Shown piece by piece: positions 55,110-62,850 of a DNA stretch of 64,000 bases. A program made the position numbers and the translations under genes. How positions within the stretch are numbered: position 1 is the stretch's first letter; the number at the start of each line of letters is the position of its first letter. This stretch comes from Halomonas lysinitropha (GTDB lineage: Bacteria > Pseudomonadota > Gammaproteobacteria > Pseudomonadales > Halomonadaceae): NCBI RefSeq assembly GCF_902500215.1, contig NZ_CABVOU010000039.1, positions 480,072 to 544,071 of the forward strand. The letters are read 5' to 3'. The notes beneath the pieces are model-generated. The model was not told the DNA's origin. It made no database searches and worked only from the letters and a program-made list of their open reading frames with translations.

Positions 55110-56816
55110 ATGGATTCCATCAATACCCTCTTTCTGCTCAGCGGTTTTCTGCTGGCCCTGAGCATTCTCGCCAGCCGGCTCTCCTCGATGGCCGGGGTGC
55201 CCCTGCTGCTGATCTTCCTGGGGCTGGGCATGCTGGCTGGAGAAGAGGGGCTACTCGGCATCCAGTTCGACGACTATTCACTGGCTTTCTTGATTGGCCA
55301 TCTGGCACTCGCCATGATCCTGCTCGACGGCGGCCTGAGGACCCGCCTCAAGACCTTTCGTGTCGGCTTCCGGCCGGCGCTCTCCCTGGCCACCCTGGGG
55401 GTCTTCGTCACCAGCTCGCTGGTGGGAGTGTTTGCCATGTGGCTGTTCGACCTGAGCCTGGTCCAGGGGCTGCTGGTCGGCGCCATCGTGGGGTCCACCG
55501 ATGCCGCCGCGGTGTTTTCCATGCTCAGCGGCCGAGGGGTCAACCTTAACGAACGGGTCGGGGCAACGCTGGAGATCGAGTCGGGAACCAACGATCCCAT
55601 GGCCATCTTCCTTACCCTGATGCTGGTGGAAGTGCTGGTCGGCGACATCGGTGGCGTGGGGGAGACCCTGCTTTTCCTGGTTCAGCAGTTCGGCCTGGGC
55701 ATCGTCCTCGGCGTGGGCACCGGCTGGCTGAGCGCGCGCTTGCTGAGCTGGCTGGACCTGGCACCGGGCCTCTATTCGCTGCTTGCCCTGGGGCTTGGCT
55801 TCTGCGTCTTCGGCCTGACCAGCGCCCTGGGTGGCAGTGGCTTCCTGGCCATCTACCTGACGGGCCTGATGATCGGCAACCGGCCCGGTCGCCACCTCAC
55901 CTTCATCCTGCCGGTACACGACGGTCTGGCCTGGCTCTCGCAGATTGGCCTCTTCCTGGTGCTGGGCCTGCTGGTCACGCCCAGCGAGATGCTGGATTAT
56001 GCGCTGCCGGCACTGCTGGTGGCCCTGGCGCTGATCTTTATCGCCAGGCCGCTGGCGGTGCTCGTCGCCGTCAAGCCCTTCTTCAAGTTCCGCTGGCGGG
56101 AGATCGGTTTCATCGCCTGGGTGGGCCTGCGTGGGGCGGTGCCCATCGTGCTGGCAATCTTCCCGGTCATCGGCGGGGTGGAAAATGCCTCGCTCTATTT
56201 CAATGTCGCCTTCGCGGTGGTGCTGCTGTCGCTGCTGATCCAGGGCGGCACCCTTCCGTGGATGGCGCGGCGCATGAAGGTCGAGCTGCCCCCCACCGTC
56301 ACCCCGAACCGGCGCGGGCCACTGGGCATCCTGCCCGAGAATGACTACGAGATGTTCGTCTATGAGGTCGAGAACACCGACCTCGAGGATGTACCGATCC
56401 GACTGCTGCGTTTTCCCTCCGGGGCACTGATCTCGGCGCTGTTTCGCGAGCACGCCATGCTGCACCCCAAGGGGAGCACCCGTCTGCTACTGGGCGACGT
56501 GATCTGCGTGATCGGTCGTACGGAAGACTTGCCGGCGCTCAACCGGCTCTTCAACGGGGATGCCAAGCTCAAGCGCGAACGGGCCTTCTTCGGAACCTTC
56601 ACGTTCGACGGGGAGGCGCGCATGGGTGACATCGCCGATGCCTATGGCCTGACCCTGAGCGCGGGCGAGAAAGACATGACACTCGCCGAATTCATCTCAC
56701 TGCGGGTCGGTGGGCATCCAGTAGTGGGCGACGACGTGGACTGGCACGGTATCCACTGGGTGGTCAGCGAGATGGACGGCAACAAGGTCACACGGGTGGG
56801 GCTCAGACTCTACTGA
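55110..56816 (+). CDS. cvrA: Potassium/proton antiporter, CvrA (NhaP2) family
   Basis: A 568-aa CPA1-type cation/proton antiporter. About 12-13 hydrophobic helices fill residues 1-390, including the ion-site motifs GSTDAAAVFSML and ESGTNDPMAIFL. The C-terminal cytoplasmic part holds a TrkA-C/RCK_C-type domain (about 410-500) and a CorC/HlyC-like end. E. coli CvrA has the same plan and helps growth at low osmolarity. The ATG at 55110 starts the first helix. Confidence 0.92.
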   Translation: MDSINTLFLLSGFLLALSILASRLSSMAGVPLLLIFLGLGMLAGEEGLLGIQFDDYSLAFLIGHLALAMILLDGGLRTRLKTFRVGFRPALSLATLGVFVTSSLVGVFAMWLFDLSLVQGLLVGAIVGSTDAAAVFSMLSGRGVNLNERVGATLEIESGTNDPMAIFLTLMLVEVLVGDIGGVGETLLFLVQQFGLGIVLGVGTGWLSARLLSWLDLAPGLYSLLALGLGFCVFGLTSALGGSGFLAIYLTGLMIGNRPGRHLTFILPVHDGLAWLSQIGLFLVLGLLVTPSEMLDYALPALLVALALIFIARPLAVLVAVKPFFKFRWREIGFIAWVGLRGAVPIVLAIFPVIGGVENASLYFNVAFAVVLLSLLIQGGTLPWMARRMKVELPPTVTPNRRGPLGILPENDYEMFVYEVENTDLEDVPIRLLRFPSGALISALFREHAMLHPKGSTRLLLGDVICVIGRTEDLPALNRLFNGDAKLKRERAFFGTFTFDGEARMGDIADAYGLTLSAGEKDMTLAEFISLRVGGHPVVGDDVDWHGIHWVVSEMDGNKVTRVGLRLY

Positions 56817-56844
56817 ACCGACGCACCGGGACCTTTCGGCGGGG

Positions 56845-57399
56845 TCAAGCGGCGCGCGCTTCCTGCAGTACCTCGAGTGCCACCTCGACAGCTCCCCGGT
56901 GGGGATCGGTCATCCAGACCCCGCCATCCTCGATCATGCAGTTCAGCGTCATGCTCTTGGCCGCCAACTCCGTCAGGGCCTCTACCGATAACGGGGAGAT
57001 ATCGACTACCGTGAGGTTATCGAGGGTGGCAAGCTTGCCGGCCAGCGAGTCCCACCAGATCTCGGCGCCCTGGCCGCTATAGGTGTAGAGGATCACCTGG
57101 TCGGCACGCGCACAGGCGCGGCGAATGGTCTTCTCGTCGGGCTGGCCCAGCTGGATCCAGAGCTCGATGTTGCCGGTCAGGTCCTTGCGCCATAGGTCGG
57201 GTTCATTCTCGGTGCTCACGCCACGCCCGAAAGCGAGCGATTCATCGGCGTTGAGGGCGAAGGCCAGCAACCTGACCATCATGCGAGCATCGGTTTCTGA
57301 CGGATGGCGCGCCACGGTCAGTGAGTGGTCAGCATAGTAATGCCGGTCCATGTCGGCGATCTGGAACTGGACCTTGTGGATCATCGACTTTAGTGCCAT
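56845..57399 (-). CDS. yaeQ: YaeQ family protein
   Basis: A 184-aa protein starting MALKSMIHKVQFQIADMDR, the defining opening of YaeQ. Further motifs are LTVARHPSETDARMMVRLLA, LWRKDLTGNIELWIQLGQPD and AEIWWDSLAGKL. The fold is PD-(D/E)XK-like, but its biochemical role is not settled. It converges on cvrA and diverges from the phosphatase gene. Confidence 0.95.
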   Translation of the reverse strand: MALKSMIHKVQFQIADMDRHYYADHSLTVARHPSETDARMMVRLLAFALNADESLAFGRGVSTENEPDLWRKDLTGNIELWIQLGQPDEKTIRRACARADQVILYTYSGQGAEIWWDSLAGKLATLDNLTVVDISPLSVEALTELAAKSMTLNCMIEDGGVWMTDPHRGAVEVALEVLQEARAA

Positions 57400-57488
57400 C
57401 TGGCTAGGTCACTCGCCCGTCTTGGAAAAAGTGTCCGCCATCATGACATAGTCGTCGGGGGCGGGTATGTATACGAGGAGGTCGCACC

Positions 57489-58139
57489 ATGCTGATCCAG
57501 CACCGAGCGAATACCAGGGGCCGCGATTTCTTCGTGGGTGACATTCACGGCCAGTACCGCTTGTTGCAGGAAGCTTTGCAGGGCGTTGCCTTCAGCACCT
57601 CAGAGGATCGACTGTTCTGCGTTGGTGATCTCATCGACCGAGGTGCCGATTCACTCGCCTGTCTCAAGCTCGCTCTCATGCCATGGTTTCATGCCGTCTG
57701 TGGCAATCACGAGGATCTGGCCTGGAACGCGCTGCGCGACGGGGAGGATAGCCACGCCTGGGAGCTGTGGATGATCAATGGTGGTGATTGGGTCATCGAC
57801 AGCGGCGTTAACGAGACACGAAGGGAACTGCAAGCAGCATTTCGCGATCTCCCCCTGGCGCGCGAGGTGGCGGTTGGCAGCAAGGGCATCGGCATGGTAC
57901 ATGCCGACCCGCCGTACGACTGGTCACGTATCGAAAAGGCCGACCGAGATGCCCTGATCTGGGGGCGCTCCCGCATCCAGCAGGGCGACGAGACGCCGGT
58001 GGTCGGGATAGACGCCGTCGTCGTTGGCCATACCATTGTGGAACGGCCGCTGACTCTGGGTAACGTGCATTATCTCGACACCGGCGCCTTCACCACGGGC
58101 CGTCTGACGCTGGTCGACGCTCGTGAGTTGCTGGAGTGA
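57489..58139 (+). CDS. PPP-family metallophosphoesterase, PrpA/PrpB-like
   Basis: A 216-aa phosphatase with all metal-binding motifs: VGDIHGQYRLLQ, VGDLIDRGADS, VCGNHEDLAWN and a later histidine in VVVGHTIVERP. The length matches the E. coli protein phosphatases PrpA and PrpB (218 aa). The substrate may be phosphoproteins or dinucleoside polyphosphates. ATG at 57489 with GAGGAGGTCG upstream. It is the last chromosomal gene before the integrated element. Confidence 0.9.
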   Translation: MLIQHRANTRGRDFFVGDIHGQYRLLQEALQGVAFSTSEDRLFCVGDLIDRGADSLACLKLALMPWFHAVCGNHEDLAWNALRDGEDSHAWELWMINGGDWVIDSGVNETRRELQAAFRDLPLAREVAVGSKGIGMVHADPPYDWSRIEKADRDALIWGRSRIQQGDETPVVGIDAVVVGHTIVERPLTLGNVHYLDTGAFTTGRLTLVDARELLE

Positions 58140-58196
58140 AAGGGGCAACGATAATGGCCAATGCCGGCCGCGAAGTCGGGCTAAAAGGTAGGTACA

Positions 58197-58222
58197 CGAA
58201 AAAAGCGCCCGTAGGCGCTTGA
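58197..58222 (-). terminator. Terminator on the minus strand, probably of a tRNA-Ser gene
   Basis: Read on the minus strand: AAGCGCC-TACG-GGCGC followed by six T residues, a canonical intrinsic terminator. No minus-strand gene ends immediately to its right except across the att-like sequence. This suggests it originally ended a minus-strand tRNA-Ser gene that the element has displaced. On the plus strand it could also serve the phosphatase gene. Confidence 0.7.
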
Positions 58223-58236
58223 TTCTTAATAGAAAG

Positions 58237-58250
58237 TGGCGGAGGGACAG
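58237..58250 (-). other. Attachment-site remnant: tRNA-Ser 3' end
   Basis: TGGCGGAGGGACAG, read on the minus strand, is CTGTCCCTCCGCCA: a CCA end, discriminator G, and an acceptor strand that would pair with GGAGGGA, as in tRNA-Ser. The T-arm expected next on that strand is missing, so this is a remnant and not a gene. It marks the left end of an element integrated into a minus-strand tRNA whose intact copy should lie right of the window. Confidence 0.7.
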
Positions 58251-58415
58251 TCCGCCTCTGCCTCTTGAAAATCAACGTCTTGGAAGGGGCCTTTTCCTTT
58301 ACCCCACATCCTGCCCCACTACTGGGAAGGCGCTGGGCTGGCCTCGGGTGATACCGGATAAAGGGGTTTCGGCAGGCTGGGAGCGCTACCGCTCAACTCC
58401 ATCCGTCTCGGCTGG

Positions 58416-58598
58416 TCATGGGTTGGCCTGCTCCTCCAGGTGGAAGCGCCGGGCTATCTCCTCCAGGGCTTCATCCTCCTGCTGCTGCAGGGTGGCAAGC
58501 AGATCCTCGAGGGCCTCGGCTTCCTGCTGCTGCAGCGTGGTCATCAGATCCTCCAGGGCTTGCCGATCCTCGAGGGGATCGAGTGCGGTGTCAGGCAT
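58416..58598 (-). CDS. Small acidic protein with a 15-residue repeat
   Basis: A 60-aa protein, unrecognised. Residues 14-28 (ALEDLMTTLQQQEAE) are repeated at 29-43 (ALEDLLATLQQQEDE), with a partial third copy starting ALEEIARRF. It should form an amphipathic helix or short coiled coil. It overlaps the Mor-family gene by 8 nt and is the last gene of its operon before the att remnant. Coupling to the upstream gene supports it being real. Confidence 0.6.
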   Translation of the reverse strand: MPDTALDPLEDRQALEDLMTTLQQQEAEALEDLLATLQQQEDEALEEIARRFHLEEQANP

Positions 58599-58956
58599 GG
58601 GCCTGCCTCTCGGCTTCGTGGTGGCTGCGAATGTGGCGAACGTGGCGGGCGGTCAGGCCGAAGGTGACGGCCACTTCTCGGGTGGGCTGGCCTTCCTCCA
58701 GGGCGACCATAATCTGCCGATTGCGGGCCTCGAGGGTGGCATTTCGCGTTCCCGGCACGTCCAGGGAGGTGCCCCCATAGAAGTAAGCCAGCTTTTCGGC
58801 TGCCTCGGGGCCGATCTCCAGGGTAATCGGGTGGCAGGGGTTGGCCTGGGCGCGAATGTAGAGGCGACGGCCTCCCCAGCCCTTGGCCAGTGTCATGGCG
58901 GCGTCGTATCCGATGAAGTCGGCCAGCTCGTCCAGGATGGCGCTTCGCCTGGGCAT
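58591..58956 (-). CDS. Mor transcription activator family protein
   Basis: A 121-aa DNA-binding protein of the phage Mu Mor/C family. Two repeated helical units (LADFIGYDAAMTLAKGWGGR; IGPEAAEKLAYFYGGTSLDV) form the dimerisation part. A C-terminal helix-turn-helix follows (REVAVTFGLTARHVRHIRSH). It probably regulates the element's genes. The ATG at 58956 was chosen because the conserved part starts at once; an in-frame extension to 59055 overlaps the neighbour. Confidence 0.8.
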   Translation of the reverse strand: MPRRSAILDELADFIGYDAAMTLAKGWGGRRLYIRAQANPCHPITLEIGPEAAEKLAYFYGGTSLDVPGTRNATLEARNRQIMVALEEGQPTREVAVTFGLTARHVRHIRSHHEAERQAHA

Positions 58957-58972
58957 GGGGCAGGGCTCCGGG

Positions 58973-59347
58973 TCAGGGTTTGATCTCCATTGTAAGCACT
59001 CGGCTGGCGTAGCGCGCACCGGCTTCCCGGCTGTAGTCCAGGCCATACTCCTCACAGATCCGTTTCCCGTTCTCCCAATGGCGCCAGGCTTGCGCGTCCT
59101 CGGGATCTCGGTGGTCTAGCTCGTGGATTCGCCAGGCCCCTACTTCCCATCCCTCCCGTGTCGCCTGGGGTGTCCCTGCCATGATGTGGGCGCGGGGTGG
59201 TGCCATCGGTTCCGGCCATCCGGTGTCCAGGAATATCACCCCCTCATCGGTGATGAAGATCTCGGCGGCCATCCTCACATGCCCCGGCCCGACCACCACC
59301 ATGAATCCGCGTCCCTCTTCGACTGCCTGTTGCAGACTTGTTGTCAT
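58973..59347 (-). CDS. Hypothetical element protein
   Basis: A 124-aa protein with no recognised family. It has an N-terminal beta-rich part (GFMVVVGPGHVRMAAEIFITDEGVIFLDTG in pattern) and a Trp-rich charged C-terminal half. There is no signal peptide or membrane helix. The ATG at 59347 has AGGGGG 4 nt upstream. It is the first gene after the terminator at 59466-59495, so it heads a separate unit with the Mor-family gene. Confidence 0.6.
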   Translation of the reverse strand: MTTSLQQAVEEGRGFMVVVGPGHVRMAAEIFITDEGVIFLDTGWPEPMAPPRAHIMAGTPQATREGWEVGAWRIHELDHRDPEDAQAWRHWENGKRICEEYGLDYSREAGARYASRVLTMEIKP

Positions 59348-59465
59348 GGTGCCCCCTGCGGTTATGTGTTCTCGCTACATATCATCCCGCATCAGTATGG
59401 CACCGCGCCAGTGGTCGCGCGTCCCTCTCCTGTGTGTCCCCCTCGGGTGCGTTCCTTTCGCCCAT

Positions 59466-59495
59466 AAAAAAGGACCAGCTTTCGCCAGTCCTTTT
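59466..59495 (-). terminator. Terminator of the element's replication operon
   Basis: On the minus strand: AAAAAGGACTGGC-GAAA-GCTGGTCCTTTTTT, an 8-bp-plus stem with a stable GAAA tetraloop, G-U pairs and a U-tract. It follows the coiled-coil gene by about 80 nt and separates two transcription units of the element. It sits in the 229-nt gap 59348-59576, which has no other gene. Confidence 0.85.
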
Positions 59496-59576
59496 TCACT
59501 ATCGAGGGTCAGCTTCTTTCGCCAGCGCTGGCCCTCTCACTTCAGCAAGGTCACCACCCCTGGTGACAGGGCAATG

Positions 59577-60533
59577 CTACCCGGTCACCTTCATGGTGTC
59601 ACCTTGATATTCCAGGATACGGGGCCTTCCTGGCAGGTCATACAGGGCGGGAAGCTCCACCCTCAGGCGCACGCCTTCCCAACGCTGATAGGGGCCGCTT
59701 CGGCGGTTCATTTTCGCCCGGATCTCGGCAAGATTCGCCAGGGTGCGCCTGAAATCATCGCCTTGAAGAAAGGCCATAAGCTGGTCCTCCAGCCTGGCGT
59801 GCTCCTCCTTCAGCAGATCACTTTCCAAGCTATCGCGTAGCATCCTCAGCTCTTCGGCTTCGGCCTCTGCAGCGGCCAGGCGCTTCTCGAGGCCACGACG
59901 TGCGGCTGCCTGCCGGTGGGCCTCCTCCTGGGCTTCCCTCAGCCTGCCGCGGGCATCCTCCAGGGCGGCGGTGGTCTTGCGCTGCTGGGCTTGATTGGCC
60001 ACTCCCAAGGCGGCGTCGGCTGCCAGATCGTCCAGGTCGCGCTGTGCCTGCTCGATCTCCCCCTGGGCGGCCTGCATTGCCTCGCCAGTGTCTCCGGCTT
60101 TGGCCATCGCCTCCCGGATACTGGCCTCACGATCTTCAGCACGGGTCACATCGGCCTCGAGGGCCTCGAGTTCGGCTTTTGTTGCCTTGGGCTCCTTCTC
60201 AATGGCTGCCTCCCATGCCTGATTGGCCAGCTCCTTTTGCTGAGCCAGTTCAGCCAGAACGCTCTCGGCTTCGGTGACCTTTCGCTCGGCGATCATCACG
60301 TCCCGCTGGTAGTCCTTCTCCTCCTGTTCCCGCTCCCCGGGCCCAATTCTCCGCATGCCCGTTTCTGGCGCCTGGGCGGCCACCTTGTCAGCCGCCTTGC
60401 GGGCGGCGTTGGCCTGGGCTTTGGCGTGATCGTGCAGATCCTTCAGGTGAAGATAGGCCTCCTGCTTCTCGTCCTGCTCAGTGATCCATGCAAACCGTTT
60501 TTCGGCGGCCTTGCTGGCGGCTTGTGTCGTCAT
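59577..60533 (-). CDS. Coiled-coil element protein
   Basis: A 318-aa protein. Residues about 10-260 are almost wholly charged helical sequence rich in Ala, Glu, Lys, Arg and Gln with heptad character. A short folded-looking C-terminus follows (YQRWEGVRLRVELPALYDLPG). No signal, membrane helix or catalytic motif is seen. A structural or scaffold role is possible, but no function can be assigned. The ATG at 60533 has GAAGGA upstream; a longer in-frame start at 60806 runs into the neighbour. It is the last gene before the terminator. Confidence 0.75.
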   Translation of the reverse strand: MTTQAASKAAEKRFAWITEQDEKQEAYLHLKDLHDHAKAQANAARKAADKVAAQAPETGMRRIGPGEREQEEKDYQRDVMIAERKVTEAESVLAELAQQKELANQAWEAAIEKEPKATKAELEALEADVTRAEDREASIREAMAKAGDTGEAMQAAQGEIEQAQRDLDDLAADAALGVANQAQQRKTTAALEDARGRLREAQEEAHRQAAARRGLEKRLAAAEAEAEELRMLRDSLESDLLKEEHARLEDQLMAFLQGDDFRRTLANLAEIRAKMNRRSGPYQRWEGVRLRVELPALYDLPGRPRILEYQGDTMKVTG

Positions 60534-60595
60534 CGGTGATTTCCTTCGGTTGGGTGGGGGTTGCCCTGGGCGGGCGTGGTGATGGCTGGCGCCAC

Positions 60596-61324
60596 CTACT
60601 TCACCAGCGCCAGCAGGGTACGGTTTGCCTCGGTGCGGCCTCGGTTCTCCTTGGCGGCCTCCCTCGACTCGGCAGCGGCTGCCGCCTGCCAGGTCTCCAC
60701 ATAGCGGCGGGCGGCCCTCTCGACTGCCTTGGGCGGAAGGGTCTTGAGCCGCTTGCAGACGAAGGCACGATCCTCGTGCACCAGGGGGCAGCGGTCGGCT
60801 ATCCACTCAATCCAGGCCGGGCGCCCTGCCAGGTCATCCCGGTGCGCCTGCCTGGGGGTGTGGGCGTCCAGCAGCTTGGCGACCTCCTGGCGGGCCTCCC
60901 TGGGGCCCTGGGCGGCCTCGAAGGCGTCATCTATGGCGGCGGCCAGGCTGGCACGCTCCGGCCTCCCCATGGGCGCCAGCACCTCTCGCAGCCAGGTCAC
61001 CAGGGGCAAGCCAAGGTCTCGGCCAACGTCCCGAGTCAGGGCGGTGATGATCGCCTCGGCCTCGTGGGCTGGGGCGGGCCTAGGGGGCTGCGGATTTTGC
61101 GGATTTGCGGAGAAGCCCGGGGGATGGGGCTTTCCGCTTGCGGATGCGTTGCGGAAATTTGCGGATTCCCGCAAGGCCTGCGGATCGCCCGCGGGTATGT
61201 CCAATGCCTCCCCACCAAGCTCCATCAGATCGACGGCCTGGCGCCCCTTGGGGCTGGCCTCCATCACCGTCGGGGGCTCGTCTCCTTCCCACAGTCGCCG
61301 GCCAATCTCCATCAGGTCGATCAT
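60596..61324 (-). CDS. Hypothetical element protein, DUF3987-gene partner
   Basis: A 242-aa protein, not recognised. The N-terminus (MIDLMEIGRRLWEGDEPPTV) is followed by an Asn/Pro-rich stretch encoded by the TGCGGA repeat cluster (about residues 50-80). A helical C-terminal half ends RGRTEANRTLLALVK. The ATG at 61324 sits 7 nt after GGAGGT; an ATG at 61330 overlaps the upstream stop as ATGA but is too close to that site. A role in element replication is inferred from position only. Confidence 0.7.
   Translation of the reverse strand: MIDLMEIGRRLWEGDEPPTVMEASPKGRQAVDLMELGGEALDIPAGDPQALRESANFRNASASGKPHPPGFSANPQNPQPPRPAPAHEAEAIITALTRDVGRDLGLPLVTWLREVLAPMGRPERASLAAAIDDAFEAAQGPREARQEVAKLLDAHTPRQAHRDDLAGRPAWIEWIADRCPLVHEDRAFVCKRLKTLPPKAVERAARRYVETWQAAAAAESREAAKENRGRTEANRTLLALVK
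61089..61184. repeat. Cluster of seven TGCGGA direct repeats, iteron-like
   Basis: TGCGGA occurs at 61089, 61098, 61106, 61139, 61150, 61160 and 61179, several extended as TTGCGGAT. A TCCGC-TT-GCGGA inverted repeat is centred on 61138. Spacings of 8-11 bp within two subclusters approach one helical turn. It lies inside the gene at 60596-61324, next to the putative replication genes. It could be an initiator-binding array, although a purely coding origin is possible. Confidence 0.55.
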
Positions 61325-61326
61325 GG

Positions 61327-62850
61327 TCATACCTCCCCCGTCAGGCGCCAGCTCGCCGGCTGGCCTCGTGGGCTGCTGCTGGCTATCTGTAGATGCCCGG
61401 CATCGACCAGGAAGCCCAACAACGGGCGGGCCTTCTTGGCGCTTCGGTAGGCGCTCGGCAAGCGCTTGAAGTCTGCCGCGTGAAGCTCTCCGCCATGCCC
61501 CTTGATCCACTCCAGTAGGTCGCGGGCCTTCATCTCCTCGGCGTCTTGTTGGGCCTCGGCTGTGCGGATCGCCATCGACTCCAGGTAGTAGGCCACCAGC
61601 CGGCCAGCGCGCTCGATATGCTCGACGGCGGGCGCTTGGAAGCCTTCGACCAGGGCCAGAACGGTGGCGATGCGTGCGGCGTTGTCGGCTGCCTTGCTGG
61701 CGAATGCCTGCACCTCTCGAAAGCGGCCCTCGGGACGAATCTGCCATTCGATACCGTCATGGAGGCGCGCCCATGCATCGAAGGCCTCACCCTCTATGCG
61801 CGCCAGCCGGGGGGACAGGGCGCCGTTATCGTCCACCTCCAGGGGATTGCGGATCACTTCGGATAGTGCGGCCCAATAGCGGCCTATCACGGGGTCATGG
61901 TGGGGGCCTTTCGTCGGGTCGCGGCCCTTCAGCAGTCGCTGGCCTACCAGGCTGGGCTCCTGAACGATCAGGAAGCGGGCCAGGAAGCCCTGTCCCTGTA
62001 GCAGTGGATCGCCCAGCACCTGGGCGGCCACAATGGGCTGAAGCATCAGATGCGCGGACAGGCGCCGGCCTGCCAGGATGCCGGACTCTCCAGCCGTGCC
62101 GCGGGTGCGGGTGATCGGGGCGCCGTCCCACAACTTGGAGACCATGGCCACGGTTCGCCCGCGGCCCTCCTCGCTCATCCCATGCCCCCCGAAGAATCCC
62201 ACGCCTTCATCGGAGAACAGGCCCGCGCTCGGGTGGCTGTGCTGCAGGTGGCGATAGATCCCCTCGGAGGTGGGCTCGCTGAACGTCAGGTTCGGCATGG
62301 GCGGCGCCTGGGGCTCCTCGGCGTCGATCATGGCCAGGGTTTCCTGAAGATCGGTGCCCTGGGCTTCGCTCATGGGTTGCTTGCCCTTGGGCCTGGCGGC
62401 GTTGATCAGTGATTCCCGGCGCATCTCCCATACCTCCCGGGCGGCCCTGTAGGCGGCCAGCTCCTCGGGGTGTCCCTGGCGCTTCTCGGCTTCCAGATCT
62501 CGGATCGGCGCCAGCGCCAGCGCGTCCAGGCTCGACTTTCGCTCTCCGCTGCCGGCCACGGTCATGCAGAACAGCGAGACCGGCCCGCGCCCTATGTTCC
62601 CGCGGGCCACGTCCACCTGCCCTTGCACTGCCAGCGCGGCGGCGGCCAGCACGGATTGCCCGGCCATCCCTGGCGGGGTCTGGACGTAGTAGGCCAGTCG
62701 CTCGGCTGCTTCGCCCAGCAACGTCCCCAGCGCTTCCAGAGGGTAATCGGGCGGCGTCTCCGGCTCCGCCAAGGGCAGGGGCTTCAACTCGATACGGCTG
62801 GCTGGCTCGGGCGGTTTCTCGCCCTGCTGTTTCACTGCGGCGGTGGTCAT
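61327..62850 (-). CDS. DUF3987 domain P-loop protein
   Basis: A 507-aa protein of the DUF3987/YfjI type common in satellites and islands, regarded as a helicase or replication ATPase. A P-loop-like motif AGSGERKSSLDAL lies near residue 97, and an acidic Walker B-like motif in GLFSDEGVGFFGGHG near 210. It starts at ATG 62850, overlapping the Toprim gene's stop as ATGA, and ends 3 nt before the next start. It is probably the element's replication protein together with its neighbour. Confidence 0.85.
   Translation of the reverse strand: MTTAAVKQQGEKPPEPASRIELKPLPLAEPETPPDYPLEALGTLLGEAAERLAYYVQTPPGMAGQSVLAAAALAVQGQVDVARGNIGRGPVSLFCMTVAGSGERKSSLDALALAPIRDLEAEKRQGHPEELAAYRAAREVWEMRRESLINAARPKGKQPMSEAQGTDLQETLAMIDAEEPQAPPMPNLTFSEPTSEGIYRHLQHSHPSAGLFSDEGVGFFGGHGMSEEGRGRTVAMVSKLWDGAPITRTRGTAGESGILAGRRLSAHLMLQPIVAAQVLGDPLLQGQGFLARFLIVQEPSLVGQRLLKGRDPTKGPHHDPVIGRYWAALSEVIRNPLEVDDNGALSPRLARIEGEAFDAWARLHDGIEWQIRPEGRFREVQAFASKAADNAARIATVLALVEGFQAPAVEHIERAGRLVAYYLESMAIRTAEAQQDAEEMKARDLLEWIKGHGGELHAADFKRLPSAYRSAKKARPLLGFLVDAGHLQIASSSPRGQPASWRLTGEV

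Noticed and set aside
58237..58310. Complete tRNA-Ser gene at the element boundary
   Set aside because: Only the acceptor end is present; the T-arm and the rest of the cloverleaf cannot be found.
58440..58560. Repetitive DNA read as a CRISPR or minisatellite
   Set aside because: Only two imperfect units, in frame with a 15-residue protein repeat; no spacers or cas genes.
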